Positions 1 through 6,964 are shown, numbered from the stretch's first letter. The stretch is 8,105 nt of DNA from Deltaproteobacteria bacterium (GCA_003513855.1 DOTC01000118.1:1-8105), one strand, 5' to 3'. Notes: a model not told the origin generated them from the letters alone. Program-made: numbers and translations.

Positions 1-1147
1 CGAGGGATTCCACCACCTTCCTCGCCCTGGGATCCTCCACCCCCAGCATCGACACCGCTTTGGCCACCTCGACGTTTTTCACCTCCTCGTATTTCCTGCG
101 GAGGGTGATGATGGTGGGGGTGACCTGCTGCGCATCGAGCCAGCGGCGGAACGACCGGACCTCCTCCTCCACGATTTCCTCGGCTTTTACCGCCTCCTTC
201 TGGCGCTCCTCCAGGTTCAGATCGATGACGTTGTTCAGGTCGTCGATGTCGTAGACGTACACGTTGTCGACCTGGTTGGCGTCGGGGTCGATGTCCCGGG
301 GGACGGCCATGTCGATGAAGAACATCGGGCGGTTTTTCCGGACCCGGATGACCTCCTCGACATCGTGCTTTTTGATGATGAAGTGCGATGCTCCCGTGGA
401 GGACAGGACGATGTCGGCCCTCTTCAGGTGGACCGGAAGCTCGTCGAACCGGATCGGGGTCCCCCCGAACTCCTCGGCGAGCTTCACCGCGCGTTCGAAG
501 GTCCGGTTGGTCACCAGGATCCCCCGGACGCCCGCGGAGAGGAGATGCCGGGCGGCCAGCTCGCACATCTCCCCCGCCCCGATGAGCATCGCCGTTTTGT
601 CCGAAAGCTCCCCGAAGATCTTTCTCGCCAGCTCGACCGCCGCGTAGGAGACCGACACGGCGCTGCTTGCCACCCTGGTCTCCGTCCGCACCCGCTTCGC
701 CACTGAGAAGGTCTTCGCGAAGAACTTGTCGAGAATCGGCCCGATCGTCTGGAACTCGGCGCCGTAGCCGTAGGCGTCCTTCACCTGCCCGAGGATCTGC
801 GGCTCGCCGAGCACCATGGAGTCCAGGCTGCTGGCCACGCGGAACATGTGCTTGACCGCCTCGTCTCCCTCGTAGTGGTACAGATACCCGTTCAGCTCCT
901 CCGAAGGGATCGCGTGGTAAGCGGCCAGGAACTCCTTGACCTCGGCCGTGCCCAGGAACCCCTGCCGGGTCAGGGAGCAGACCTCCACCCGGTTGCACGT
1001 CGACAGGATCACCCCTTCCTTGAGGGACTCCTTCTCCAGGAGTCCCCGGAGCGCGCGCCCCATCGCTTCCGGGGGGAAGGCGAGACGCTCCCGGATCTCC
1101 ACGGGCGCCGTCCGGTGGTTGAGCCCTATGATGATGATCTGGCCCAT
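1..1147 (-). CDS. hemA: Glutamyl-tRNA reductase, C-terminus cut by the window edge
   Basis: Cytoplasmic enzyme that reduces glutamyl-tRNA(Glu) with NADPH to glutamate-1-semialdehyde, the first committed step of C5-pathway heme and siroheme synthesis. I translated 382 codons from the ATG at 1147; the family usually has about 415-450 residues, so roughly the last 40-60 lie off the left edge. Near the N-terminus is GLNHRTAPVEIRE (residues 8-20), followed by STCNRVE with the expected catalytic Cys51 that forms the thioester. LGEPQILGQVKDAY is the usual signature before the NADPH domain. That domain shows the dinucleotide-binding motif IGAGEMCELAARHL and then VTNRTFERA and FIDMAVPRDIDP. The helical dimerisation domain begins near the truncation. 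The ATG lies 22 bp after the ccsB stop with GGGAGGG about 13 nt upstream, a rather long spacing; no other in-frame start lies between. It is probably co-transcribed with ccsB. Identity is secure. Confidence 0.97.
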   Translation of the reverse strand, partial: MGQIIIIGLNHRTAPVEIRERLAFPPEAMGRALRGLLEKESLKEGVILSTCNRVEVCSLTRQGFLGTAEVKEFLAAYHAIPSEELNGYLYHYEGDEAVKHMFRVASSLDSMVLGEPQILGQVKDAYGYGAEFQTIGPILDKFFAKTFSVAKRVRTETRVASSAVSVSYAAVELARKIFGELSDKTAMLIGAGEMCELAARHLLSAGVRGILVTNRTFERAVKLAEEFGGTPIRFDELPVHLKRADIVLSSTGASHFIIKKHDVEEVIRVRKNRPMFFIDMAVPRDIDPDANQVDNVYVYDIDDLNNVIDLNLEERQKEAVKAEEIVEEEVRSFRRWLDAQQVTPTIITLRRKYEEVKNVEVAKAVSMLGVEDPRARKVVESL

Positions 1148-1169
1148 TGGGGATCCCGCGCCCTCCCTC

Positions 1170-1997
1170 TCACCGCGACAGGCTGGAGTAGGAGTGGAGG
1201 CCCGGCAGAAGGAGGTTGACGCCCAAAAAGGTGAACAGGACGGCGCAGAACCCGATGATCGCGAGGATCGCCGCCTTGCGCCCCCGCCACCCCACCGTCA
1301 GCCGCCCGTGGAGAAGCGCGGCGTAGAGGAGCCACGTGATGAGCGACCACGTCTCCTTCGGGTCCCAGCTCCAGTAGGACCCCCAGGCGTACTCGGCCCA
1401 GATGGATCCCGTGATGATCCCCATGGTGAGGAGGGGGAACCCGATCGTCAGGCACCGGTAATTGATCTCGTCGAGCACGTCGAGGGACGGCAGACGTTTG
1501 AACAGCGGTCCCATCCTCTTGCGCTTGACCTGCTTCTCCTGCAATAGATACATGATCCCCGCGCCGAAGGCGACGGCGAAGACCGCATCGCCGACGAACA
1601 GAAGAAGGACGTGGATCGGGAGCCAGTAGGAGTTCAGGGCCGGGGCCAGCCCGGCGACCTCCCCCGGCAGGAATGCGGCGAAGATGTTGAAGACGAAGGC
1701 CAGCGGGGCGACGAACGCCCCCAGGGTCCGCAGGTTGTACCGGATCTCGACGACGAGGAAGGCGCCGACGATCGACAGCGCGAAAAACGAGAGCGATTCG
1801 AACAGGTTCGTGACGGGGGTGTACCCCGCTGCCGCGTACCGGAGGACGAAGCCCGCGGCGTGGAGGATGACGCCGATCAGGAGGAACATGCGGCCCAGGC
1901 GCGCTCCCCTCTCTTTCAGCGTGACGATGAAGTAGAGATAGAGGAGAGCCCCGGCCAGATAGAAGAAGGTCGTTCCCTTCAGCAGCGAAACGTGCAT
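1170..1997 (-). CDS. ccsB: CcsA/CcsB/ResC-type cytochrome c assembly protein (WWD heme-handling family)
   Basis: Polytopic inner-membrane protein of 275 residues, probably the heme-handling half of System II cytochrome c maturation, which with a ResB/Ccs1 partner carries heme outward and attaches it to apocytochrome CxxCH sites. The sequence shows multiple hydrophobic segments from residue ~10 to the end and a full tryptophan-rich WWD motif at about 200-218 (WAEYAWGSYWSWDPKETW). Candidate heme-ligand histidines include one in PIHVLLLF before the WWD motif, His230 and His268 (GLHSY). The same fold is called CcsB in Bordetella, ResC in Bacillus and CcsA in plastids. No ResB-like gene is adjacent in the window. 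The position directly before hemA also recalls HemX, a related Bacillus membrane protein that affects HemA levels, so that role is an alternative. The ATG at 1997 is preferred because it precedes the first hydrophobic segment and sits 6 nt after a TACAAT box. An in-frame GTG at 2063 would add 22 residues through GC-rich repeat sequence and is less likely. Confidence 0.92.
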   Translation of the reverse strand: MHVSLLKGTTFFYLAGALLYLYFIVTLKERGARLGRMFLLIGVILHAAGFVLRYAAAGYTPVTNLFESLSFFALSIVGAFLVVEIRYNLRTLGAFVAPLAFVFNIFAAFLPGEVAGLAPALNSYWLPIHVLLLFVGDAVFAVAFGAGIMYLLQEKQVKRKRMGPLFKRLPSLDVLDEINYRCLTIGFPLLTMGIITGSIWAEYAWGSYWSWDPKETWSLITWLLYAALLHGRLTVGWRGRKAAILAIIGFCAVLFTFLGVNLLLPGLHSYSSLSR

Positions 1998-2003
1998 CGA
2001 ATC

Positions 2004-2032
2004 ATTGTAATTCACGAAGGGGAGGCGAACAA
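2004..2032 (-). promoter_or_regulatory. Candidate promoter for a leaderless ccsB(-hemA) transcript
   Basis: Read on the minus strand, TTGTTC (2032-2027) and TACAAT (2009-2004) are 17 nt apart. The -10 box matches five of six consensus bases; the -35 box matches only the TTG core. TACAAT ends 6 nt before the ATG at 1997, so a normal start point would fall at or next to the A of the start codon. No Shine-Dalgarno sequence precedes this ATG. This is inferred from spacing only. Confidence 0.5.
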
Positions 2033-2071
2033 GCAGAACTCCCGGCCCCGGCCGGCCCCGCACCGCCTCCC
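2020..2071. repeat. Nested GC-rich inverted repeat between sthA and ccsB
   Basis: The outer arms are GGGAGGCG (2020-2027) and its exact complement CGCCTCCC (2064-2071), 36 nt apart. Inside them lies a second palindrome, CCGGCC-CC-GGCCGG (2042-2055). In the sthA-to-ccsB direction this could fold as a long hairpin with an inner GC stem. No T-run follows, so it is not a standard intrinsic terminator. It could limit read-through from sthA, protect the sthA mRNA 3' end, or be a by-product of GC-rich composition. Its left edge touches the proposed ccsB -35 box. Confidence 0.5.
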
Positions 2072-2081
2072 GGAAGGGGAA

Positions 2082-3461
2082 TCAGCCGAGCTTGTTGGCG
2101 CAATCGAGAGCCGCGACCTTGTAGCACTCCGCCAGCGTGGGGTAGTTGAACACGCTTCGCAGAAAATAGTCGAGCGTCCCGGAAAGCGTCACCACGGCCT
2201 GCCCGATGTGGATCAATTCGGTGGCCCCCGTGCCGATGGCATGGGTGGCCAGGAGGCAGCCCGTCTCCCGGTGGACGATGAGCTTCAGCAGGCCCGTGTC
2301 GTCTCCGAGGATCTGCCCGCGCGCGATCTCCCGGTAGCGGGCCACACCCACCTCGTAGGGGACGGCCGCCATGGTCAGCTCCTCTTCGGTGGGGCCGATC
2401 ATCGAAATCTCGGGGATGGAGTAGATCCCGAAGGGGAAAGGCTTCGCGATCGGGCCGGGATCCTTCTCGAAGGCGTGCGCCGCCGCCAGCCGCCCCTGCT
2501 CCATCGACGTGGACGCCAGACACGGGAACCCGATCACGTCCCCCACGGCATAGATGTGCGGAACCTTCGTCCGGTAATGCTCGTCCACCGGGATTCTCCC
2601 TCGGCTGTCGGCCGCAAGCCCCGCGGCCGGGAGGTTGAGCCCCGCCGTGGCGCCGATGCGTCCCACCGAAAAGAGGATCATGTCGGAATGGACCTTCTTC
2701 CCGCTCGTCAGTTCCGCGACCGCTCTCCCCTCCCGCACGCCGATCTCCCGGACCTCCTCCCCCAGCCAGATCGTCGTCCCGCGCTGCCGGAGATGGTACG
2801 AAAGCGACTCGATGATCTCCCGATCCACGAAATCCAGCAGGCGGTCTCGCTTGTCGACGACGGTGACCTTGATTCCGAGGGCGGCGAAGATCGAGGCGTA
2901 CTCGAGCCCGATGACGCCCGCTCCGACCACCGTCAGCGACCGGGGGAGCCTCTTCATCCCCAGGATTCCGTCGCTGTTGATCACGGTTTCCCCGTCGCAG
3001 GAGACGTTCCCGGGCTGCGCAGGCTGCGTGCCGACCGCGATGACGATCCGGTCGGCGGTATGGACGCTCGTCTCGGCCTGCCCCCGCACGGTCAGTCCAT
3101 GGGAATCGGCAAAGGAGGCTTCCCCGGAGATCAGCTCCACCCGGTTGCGCCGCATCTGGGCGTGCATGACGTCGAGCTCGCGCCCGATCACAAAGGAGAT
3201 CCGCACCATCAGGTCGTCCAGGCAGATGTTTTCCTTCACCGCATACGACGTCCCGTAGATCGAGTGCTGCCCGTACCCGGTGAGGTACAACACAGCCTCC
3301 CGCAATGTCTTGCTGGGGATGGTGCCGGTGTTGACGCACGCCCCGCCCACCACCTGCTGTTTCTCGATCACGGCCGCCCGCTTGCCCAGCTTGGCTGCCT
3401 GGATCGCGGCACGCTGGCCGGAGGGGCCCGATCCGATGACAAGGAGGTCGAAGTGGCTCAC
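2082..3461 (-). CDS. sthA: Soluble (Si-specific) NAD(P)+ transhydrogenase
   Basis: Cytosolic FAD flavoprotein that exchanges hydride between NADPH and NAD+, balancing the two cofactor pools without a proton gradient. It has 459 residues, the usual length for the family. The FAD motif VIGSGPSGQ is at residues 8-16. The region that carries the CxxxxC disulfide in lipoamide dehydrogenase and glutathione reductase reads GGACVNTGTIPSK: Cys42 is kept but the second cysteine is Thr47, as expected for SthA rather than a disulfide reductase. The NAD(P) site is VVGAGVIGLEYAS near 174-186, the second FAD contact is YAVGDVIG near 302-309, and the C-terminal interface domain contains HAIGTGATELIHIGQ near 406-420. 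The GTG start places the usual SHFDLLVIGSG at the N-terminus; an ATG at 3527 would add 22 unlike residues and cross the promoter. The gene diverges from the peptide-binding lipoprotein gene, with mirror-image promoter sequence between them. Confidence 0.93.
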   Translation of the reverse strand: MSHFDLLVIGSGPSGQRAAIQAAKLGKRAAVIEKQQVVGGACVNTGTIPSKTLREAVLYLTGYGQHSIYGTSYAVKENICLDDLMVRISFVIGRELDVMHAQMRRNRVELISGEASFADSHGLTVRGQAETSVHTADRIVIAVGTQPAQPGNVSCDGETVINSDGILGMKRLPRSLTVVGAGVIGLEYASIFAALGIKVTVVDKRDRLLDFVDREIIESLSYHLRQRGTTIWLGEEVREIGVREGRAVAELTSGKKVHSDMILFSVGRIGATAGLNLPAAGLAADSRGRIPVDEHYRTKVPHIYAVGDVIGFPCLASTSMEQGRLAAAHAFEKDPGPIAKPFPFGIYSIPEISMIGPTEEELTMAAVPYEVGVARYREIARGQILGDDTGLLKLIVHRETGCLLATHAIGTGATELIHIGQAVVTLSGTLDYFLRSVFNYPTLAECYKVAALDCANKLG

Positions 3462-3467
3462 CGCCCT

Positions 3468-3498
3468 ATAGTACCAGAACGAAGAAACCCGCCGCCAA
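3468..3498 (-). promoter_or_regulatory. Candidate sthA promoter, extended -10 type, leaderless
   Basis: On the minus strand, TGGTACTAT has the TGn extension plus a TACTAT -10 hexamer (3473-3468). It ends 6 nt before the GTG at 3461. A weak -35 candidate, TTGGCG, lies at 3498-3493 with a long 19-nt spacer. No Shine-Dalgarno sequence fits the start codon, so transcription would begin at or beside it. Confidence 0.5.
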
Positions 3499-3526
3499 CC
3501 CCCGGGAGCCGGGTCGGGAAATCGCA

Positions 3527-3535
3527 TGGTACTAT
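3527..3535 (+). promoter_or_regulatory. Candidate binding-protein operon promoter, extended -10 type
   Basis: TGGTACTAT is identical to the sthA promoter box on the other strand. The hexamer at 3530-3535 ends 7 nt before the GTG at 3543, so the predicted transcript start is near 3542. No convincing -35 box is seen; extended -10 promoters can work without one. The hexamer overlaps the alternative ATG at 3534, which argues against that start if this promoter is used. Confidence 0.45.
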
Positions 3536-3542
3536 GGGCGAC

Positions 3543-5093
3543 GTGCAAAGCCGCTTCCCTTACGCCGCGCTTCTCCTGGCCCTCGCCGCCATCACCCTGT
3601 CCGGGTGTTCCCCGAAACCGCCGATCGACGACGGGACGCTGGTCATCGCCCTCCCGGGCGCTCCGTCCAACATCGACCCGCGGCTGGCGACGGATGCATA
3701 CGGGACCCAGATCCTGCAGATGACGCACGCCTCCCTGATCCGGATGGACGCGGCGGGAAACCCCGTGCCGGATCTCGCGGAGCGATGGGAGGAGCGGTCC
3801 CCCACCGAGATCGTCTTCCGCCTCCGCGAGGGGTTGCGGTTCCACGACGGGAAAGAGCTTTCGTCCGCGGACGTCCGGTACACGTTTGCGTGGATCCTCG
3901 ATCCGGCGAACCGCTCTCCGCACAGGGCGACGTACGGGACCATCCGCGCGATCGACGCTCCCGACCCCCGCACCGTGATCTTTCGCCTCTCCGAGCCGTC
4001 CGCCCCGTTCCTGGCCGGCATGGTCCGCGGGATCGTCCCCATCGGGTCCCGGGCCGCGGGGTACTCCCCCCCGATCGGGGCGGGGCCCTACCGGGTGGAC
4101 GACTTCCAGCAGGATTCCGAGATCCGCCTTTCCCGCTTCGACGGGTATTTCGGCACTCCCCCGGCCATCGAACGGGTGGTCGTCAAGTTCCTCCCCGACA
4201 GCAATGTGCGGTTCCTCGAGCTCGCGAAGGGGAGCGTCAACTTCGTCATGAACGGGGTGGACCCCGACCTGATCCCCGCCGCCCTCGAACACGGGAACCT
4301 GGTGATGGAGGAGGCGGCCGGAAGCAACGCCTCCTACCTCGGGTTCAACCTCCGGGACCCGGTCCTGTCCGAACCGCTCGTGCGGCGGGCGATCGCCTGT
4401 GCCATCGACCGCGAGTCGATCGTGCGGTCCCTGTGGAAGGGACACGCGGACCTGGCCGACTCCATCCTCGCTCCGGGATTCTGGGCCCACGCGGACGGGA
4501 TTCCGGCGGTCCGGTTCGACCCCGACGCGGCCCGGCGTCTTCTGGACTCCGCCGGCTACCGCGACCCGGACGGGGACGGCCCGCAGCCCCGCTTCCGGCT
4601 GACGTACAAGACCTCGCAGAACGAGTTGCGGAGGCAGATCGCGGCCGTCGTCCAGGAGCAGCTGCACCGGGTCGGGATCGCCCTGGAGATCCAGTCCTTC
4701 GAGTGGGGTACATTCTTTTCGGACATCCGGAAAGGGAACTTCCAGCTCTACAGCCTGACCTGGGTCAATATCCAGGATCCGGACATCTTTTACTACGCCT
4801 TCCACTCCGGACAGGTTCCCCCCGAGGGAGCAAACCGGGGGGGCTACCGGAACCCCGAGATCGACCGGCTGGTGGAGAGGGGCCGGCGGGAGCCGTCGCG
4901 GGAGAAAAGGAAGGAGATCTACCGCAAGGTGCAGCTCCTCCTCGCCCGCGACCTGCCCGTTTTCCCCCTCTGGATCAGCAGGAACATTCTCGTCAGGGAC
5001 CGCCGGCTCGAGGGCTTCGAGATCACGCCCGGCGAGGACTACACCTCCGTGAAGGAGATGACCGTTCGACGGGAGAAGGAGGCGGGAAGATGA
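3543..5093 (+). CDS. Lipoprotein substrate-binding protein, ABC family 5 (peptide/nickel type)
   Basis: Membrane-anchored binding protein that captures solute outside the cytoplasmic membrane and passes it to the DppB/DppC-type permeases encoded directly downstream. From this GTG it has 516 residues, normal for the family. The N-terminus is a lipoprotein signal: Arg, then a hydrophobic run (AALLLALAAITL) ending in the lipobox LSGC, with the lipidated Cys at residue 22. Family hallmarks follow: GAPSNIDPRLATDAYG, DLAERWE, FRLREGLRFHDGKEL with ADVRYTF, GAGPYRV, and VRRAIACAIDRESIV in the second lobe. The ligand cannot be read from sequence: oligopeptides are usual, but family members also bind nickel chelates, sugars or opines. 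An ATG at 3534 would add three residues. I prefer the GTG because it sits 7 nt after an extended -10 box in the mirror image of the sthA start; this choice is uncertain. The stop overlaps the next gene as ATGA. Confidence 0.9.
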   Translation: MQSRFPYAALLLALAAITLSGCSPKPPIDDGTLVIALPGAPSNIDPRLATDAYGTQILQMTHASLIRMDAAGNPVPDLAERWEERSPTEIVFRLREGLRFHDGKELSSADVRYTFAWILDPANRSPHRATYGTIRAIDAPDPRTVIFRLSEPSAPFLAGMVRGIVPIGSRAAGYSPPIGAGPYRVDDFQQDSEIRLSRFDGYFGTPPAIERVVVKFLPDSNVRFLELAKGSVNFVMNGVDPDLIPAALEHGNLVMEEAAGSNASYLGFNLRDPVLSEPLVRRAIACAIDRESIVRSLWKGHADLADSILAPGFWAHADGIPAVRFDPDAARRLLDSAGYRDPDGDGPQPRFRLTYKTSQNELRRQIAAVVQEQLHRVGIALEIQSFEWGTFFSDIRKGNFQLYSLTWVNIQDPDIFYYAFHSGQVPPEGANRGGYRNPEIDRLVERGRREPSREKRKEIYRKVQLLLARDLPVFPLWISRNILVRDRRLEGFEITPGEDYTSVKEMTVRREKEAGR

Positions 5094-6010
5094 CGGGATA
5101 TCTCCTCTCTCGCCTGCGGCAGATGGTCCCCGTCCTCTTCGGGGTCGTGACGGTCGTCTTTCTCCTCATCCACCTGATCCCCGGCGACCCCGTCGAGATC
5201 ATGCTGGGCGAGAGCGCTCTCGCGGCGCAGAAGGAGGAGCTGCGACGGGAGCTCCGCCTCGACCGGCCCGTCGTCGTGCAGTACGGGGAGTTCCTCCTCG
5301 GGCTGGCGAAGGGGGACCTGGGAACCTCCTTCCGGAGCCGGGAGCCGGTCCTGCGCGAGATCCTCCGGCGGGTTCCGGCAACCCTTCTGCTCTCGGCAGC
5401 CTCGATGGTCGTCGCCCTCCTCATCGCGGTTCCCCTGGGGGTGCTGTCCGCCATGCGGCAGCACTCGGTGGTCGACCACCTCTCCGGCTTCCTCGCGATG
5501 CTCGGTCTGTCGATGCCCAACTTCTGGCTGGGGCCGCTCCTGATCCTGATCTTCTCGATCGGTCTCGGGCTGTTCCCCGTCTCGGGGTACGGAACCGCCG
5601 GTCACCTGGTGCTCCCCGCGCTGACCATGGGAGCGGGGATGGCTGCGATCCTCATGCGCATGCTCCGCTCCTCGCTGCTGGAGGAGATCCGGCAGGACTA
5701 CGTGCGTGCGGCCTGCGCCCGGGGGCTTTCCCGGCGGGACGCGGTGCTGCGCCACGCGCTGGCGAACTCCCTCATCCCCGTCCTCACGGTGATGGGCCTG
5801 CAGTTCGGGGCGCTGCTTTCCGGGAGCATCATCACCGAGACGATCTTCTCCTGGCCGGGGATCGGACGCCTCACCATCCAGGCGATCGAGGCACGGGATT
5901 ACCCGCTGGTCCAGGGGTGCATCCTGTTCATCGCCCTCTGCACGGTGATCGTCAATCTCCTTACGGATCTGCTCTATTCCCGCCTCGACCCGAGGATCCG
6001 GTATGAGTGA
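5090..6010 (+). CDS. dppB: ABC transporter permease, DppB/OppB type
   Basis: Inner-membrane permease of 306 residues, the typical DppB length, forming half of the channel for the upstream binding protein. It has the characteristic start MTGYLLSRLRQMVPVLFGVV with a first membrane helix ending in LIHLIPGDP. An extracytoplasmic stretch around LRLDRPVVVQYGEFLLG with GDLGTSF follows, then a block of further helices. The cytoplasmic EAA loop that contacts the ATPase is RAACARGLSRRDAVLRHAL at about residues 205-223, and the C-terminal ETIFSWPGIGRL motif is intact. The ATG overlaps the stop of the binding-protein gene by four bases (ATGA) and has a strong Shine-Dalgarno AAGGAGG at 5076-5082, 7 nt upstream, indicating translational coupling. 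Substrate specificity cannot be assigned, so the symbol denotes family only. Confidence 0.93.
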   Translation: MTGYLLSRLRQMVPVLFGVVTVVFLLIHLIPGDPVEIMLGESALAAQKEELRRELRLDRPVVVQYGEFLLGLAKGDLGTSFRSREPVLREILRRVPATLLLSAASMVVALLIAVPLGVLSAMRQHSVVDHLSGFLAMLGLSMPNFWLGPLLILIFSIGLGLFPVSGYGTAGHLVLPALTMGAGMAAILMRMLRSSLLEEIRQDYVRAACARGLSRRDAVLRHALANSLIPVLTVMGLQFGALLSGSIITETIFSWPGIGRLTIQAIEARDYPLVQGCILFIALCTVIVNLLTDLLYSRLDPRIRYE

Positions 6011-6854
6011 ACGCCCCCCCTGGAGACGATTCGTCCTGCGCGTCGCGCGCCACCGGGCTGCCGTCGCCGGTTCCGCCGTCGTGGTCCTGCTTCTCCTCGT
6101 GGCGGCGCTCGCCCCCCTGCTCGCCCCGTTCGACCCGGCGGCGCAGTCGCTCGACGCCGGACTGTCCGGCCCCTCGTGGGCCCACTGGCTCGGGCAGGAC
6201 CGGCTGGGCCGTGACCTCCTGAGCCGGCTCCTCTACGGGGCGAGGATTTCGGCCGTGGTGGGGCTCGGCACGGTCTCCCTGTCCCTTGCGATCGGCCTCC
6301 TGGCGGGATCGCTGTCGGGATTCCTCGGCGGGAGAGTCGACCACCTGTTCATGCGGCTGGCGGACATCCTCCTCGCCTTCCCCGGAATTCTGCTCGCCAT
6401 CGCGATCACCTCCGTCCTCGGGCCTTCCCTGCGCAACGTGCTCATCGCCCTGTCCGCCCTCGGCTGGGTGGGATACGCCAGGCTCATCCGGGGACAGATC
6501 CTGAAAGTGAAGGAACTGGAGTTCGTCCAGTCGGCGCGGGCGGTCGGAAGCCCGCCGGTCCGCCTCCTCCTCGTCCACATCCTCCCGAACGCGGTCTCCC
6601 CCGTCATCGTCGAGGCCACCTTCGGGATCGCGAGGGCGATCGTTGCGGAGGCGGGGCTTTCCTTCCTGGGCCTGGGGGTCCAGCCACCCGCTCCGTCCTG
6701 GGGAGCGATGATCAACGAGGGGAGACATTTCCTCTTCGTCGCGCCCCACCTGACCACCGTCCCGGGGCTGGCCATCATGATCACCGTCATGGCGTTCAAC
6801 TTCCTCGGGGACGGACTCCGGGATGCGATGGACGTGCGGGAGGAGATCCGGTAG
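6003..6854 (+). CDS. dppC: ABC transporter permease, DppC/OppC type
   Basis: Second inner-membrane permease of the importer, 283 residues, slightly short of the usual 290-300. After a basic cytoplasmic start (RPPWRRFVLRVARHR) comes a first helix leading to APLLAPFDP, then the family motif HWLGQDRLGRDLLSRLLYGAR, and four or five more helices. The EAA loop is SARAVGSPPVRLLLVHILPN near residues 176-195, and the signature LSFLGLGVQPPAPSWGAM follows. It overlaps dppB by eight bases; GAGG at 5992-5995 lies 7 nt before the ATG, so expression should be coupled. No DppD/DppF ATPase genes follow: the next gene is a different binding protein behind its own promoter. The importer must therefore use ATPases encoded elsewhere. 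Confidence 0.93.
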   Translation: MSERPPWRRFVLRVARHRAAVAGSAVVVLLLLVAALAPLLAPFDPAAQSLDAGLSGPSWAHWLGQDRLGRDLLSRLLYGARISAVVGLGTVSLSLAIGLLAGSLSGFLGGRVDHLFMRLADILLAFPGILLAIAITSVLGPSLRNVLIALSALGWVGYARLIRGQILKVKELEFVQSARAVGSPPVRLLLVHILPNAVSPVIVEATFGIARAIVAEAGLSFLGLGVQPPAPSWGAMINEGRHFLFVAPHLTTVPGLAIMITVMAFNFLGDGLRDAMDVREEIR

Positions 6855-6861
6855 GCCGGCA

Positions 6862-6883
6862 GGGATGAAATCGCCCGTCTTTT
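6862..6883 (+). terminator. Weak candidate terminator after dppC
   Basis: GGGAT and ATC-G-CC can form a short stem with one bulged G around a GAA loop (about 6862-6875), followed by TCTTTT. The stem is short for an intrinsic terminator, so this is tentative. It is the only hairpin-plus-T candidate seen between dppC and the promoter at 6935. Confidence 0.3.
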
Positions 6884-6934
6884 CAAGAATTTCCGTATTC
6901 AGGAAACCATTCCCGAAAAACAGAATCTATCTCC

Positions 6935-6964
6935 TTGACAACGACCTACGGGATCGACTGTAAT
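6935..6964 (+). promoter_or_regulatory. Sigma70-type promoter for the Tat-exported binding protein
   Basis: A perfect TTGACA -35 box (6935-6940) and TGTAAT -10 box (6959-6964, five of six consensus bases) are 18 nt apart. The surrounding DNA is AT-richer than the genes. The predicted start is near 6971, giving a leader of about 137 nt before the ATG at 7108. The perfect -35 box makes this the best promoter candidate in the window. Confidence 0.7.

Larger units (their letters stand above)
3462..3540. repeat. Near-perfect inverted repeat spanning the divergent sthA / binding-protein promoter
   Basis: The left arm CGCCCTATAGTACCA (3462-3476) and right arm TGGTACTATGGGCG (3527-3540) are reverse complements except for one extra T in the left arm, with 50 nt between. 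Each arm abuts a gene start and contains the same extended -10 sequence. A smaller GC palindrome, CCCGG-GAG-CCGGG, lies near the middle (about 3501-3513). Whether the arms are only paired promoters or also an operator for one regulator cannot be told from sequence. Confidence 0.75.

Noticed and set aside
3001..3461. Possible dihydrolipoamide dehydrogenase, mercuric reductase or glutathione reductase instead of transhydrogenase.
   Set aside because: The second cysteine of the redox-active disulfide is replaced by Thr47, and the length and C-terminal GTGATELIHIGQ match SthA.
1611..3533. Long plus-strand open frame running into the binding-protein gene, nominally giving a giant protein of over 1,100 residues.
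   Set aside because: It lies antisense to ccsB and sthA, which have full family motifs; the translation is Arg/Pro/Asp/Gly-rich and without recognisable domains. It is a GC-rich shadow frame that happens to be in phase with the real gene.
3462..4805. Minus-strand extension upstream of sthA, nominally a 907-residue protein.
   Set aside because: It is antisense to the binding-protein gene and has low-complexity composition. The recognisable flavoprotein begins at the GTG at 3461.
5039..6749. Long minus-strand open frames opposite dppB and dppC.
   Set aside because: They are rich in Arg, Glu, Asp, Gly and Pro with no hydrophobic core or motif, as expected opposite GC-rich membrane-protein genes.
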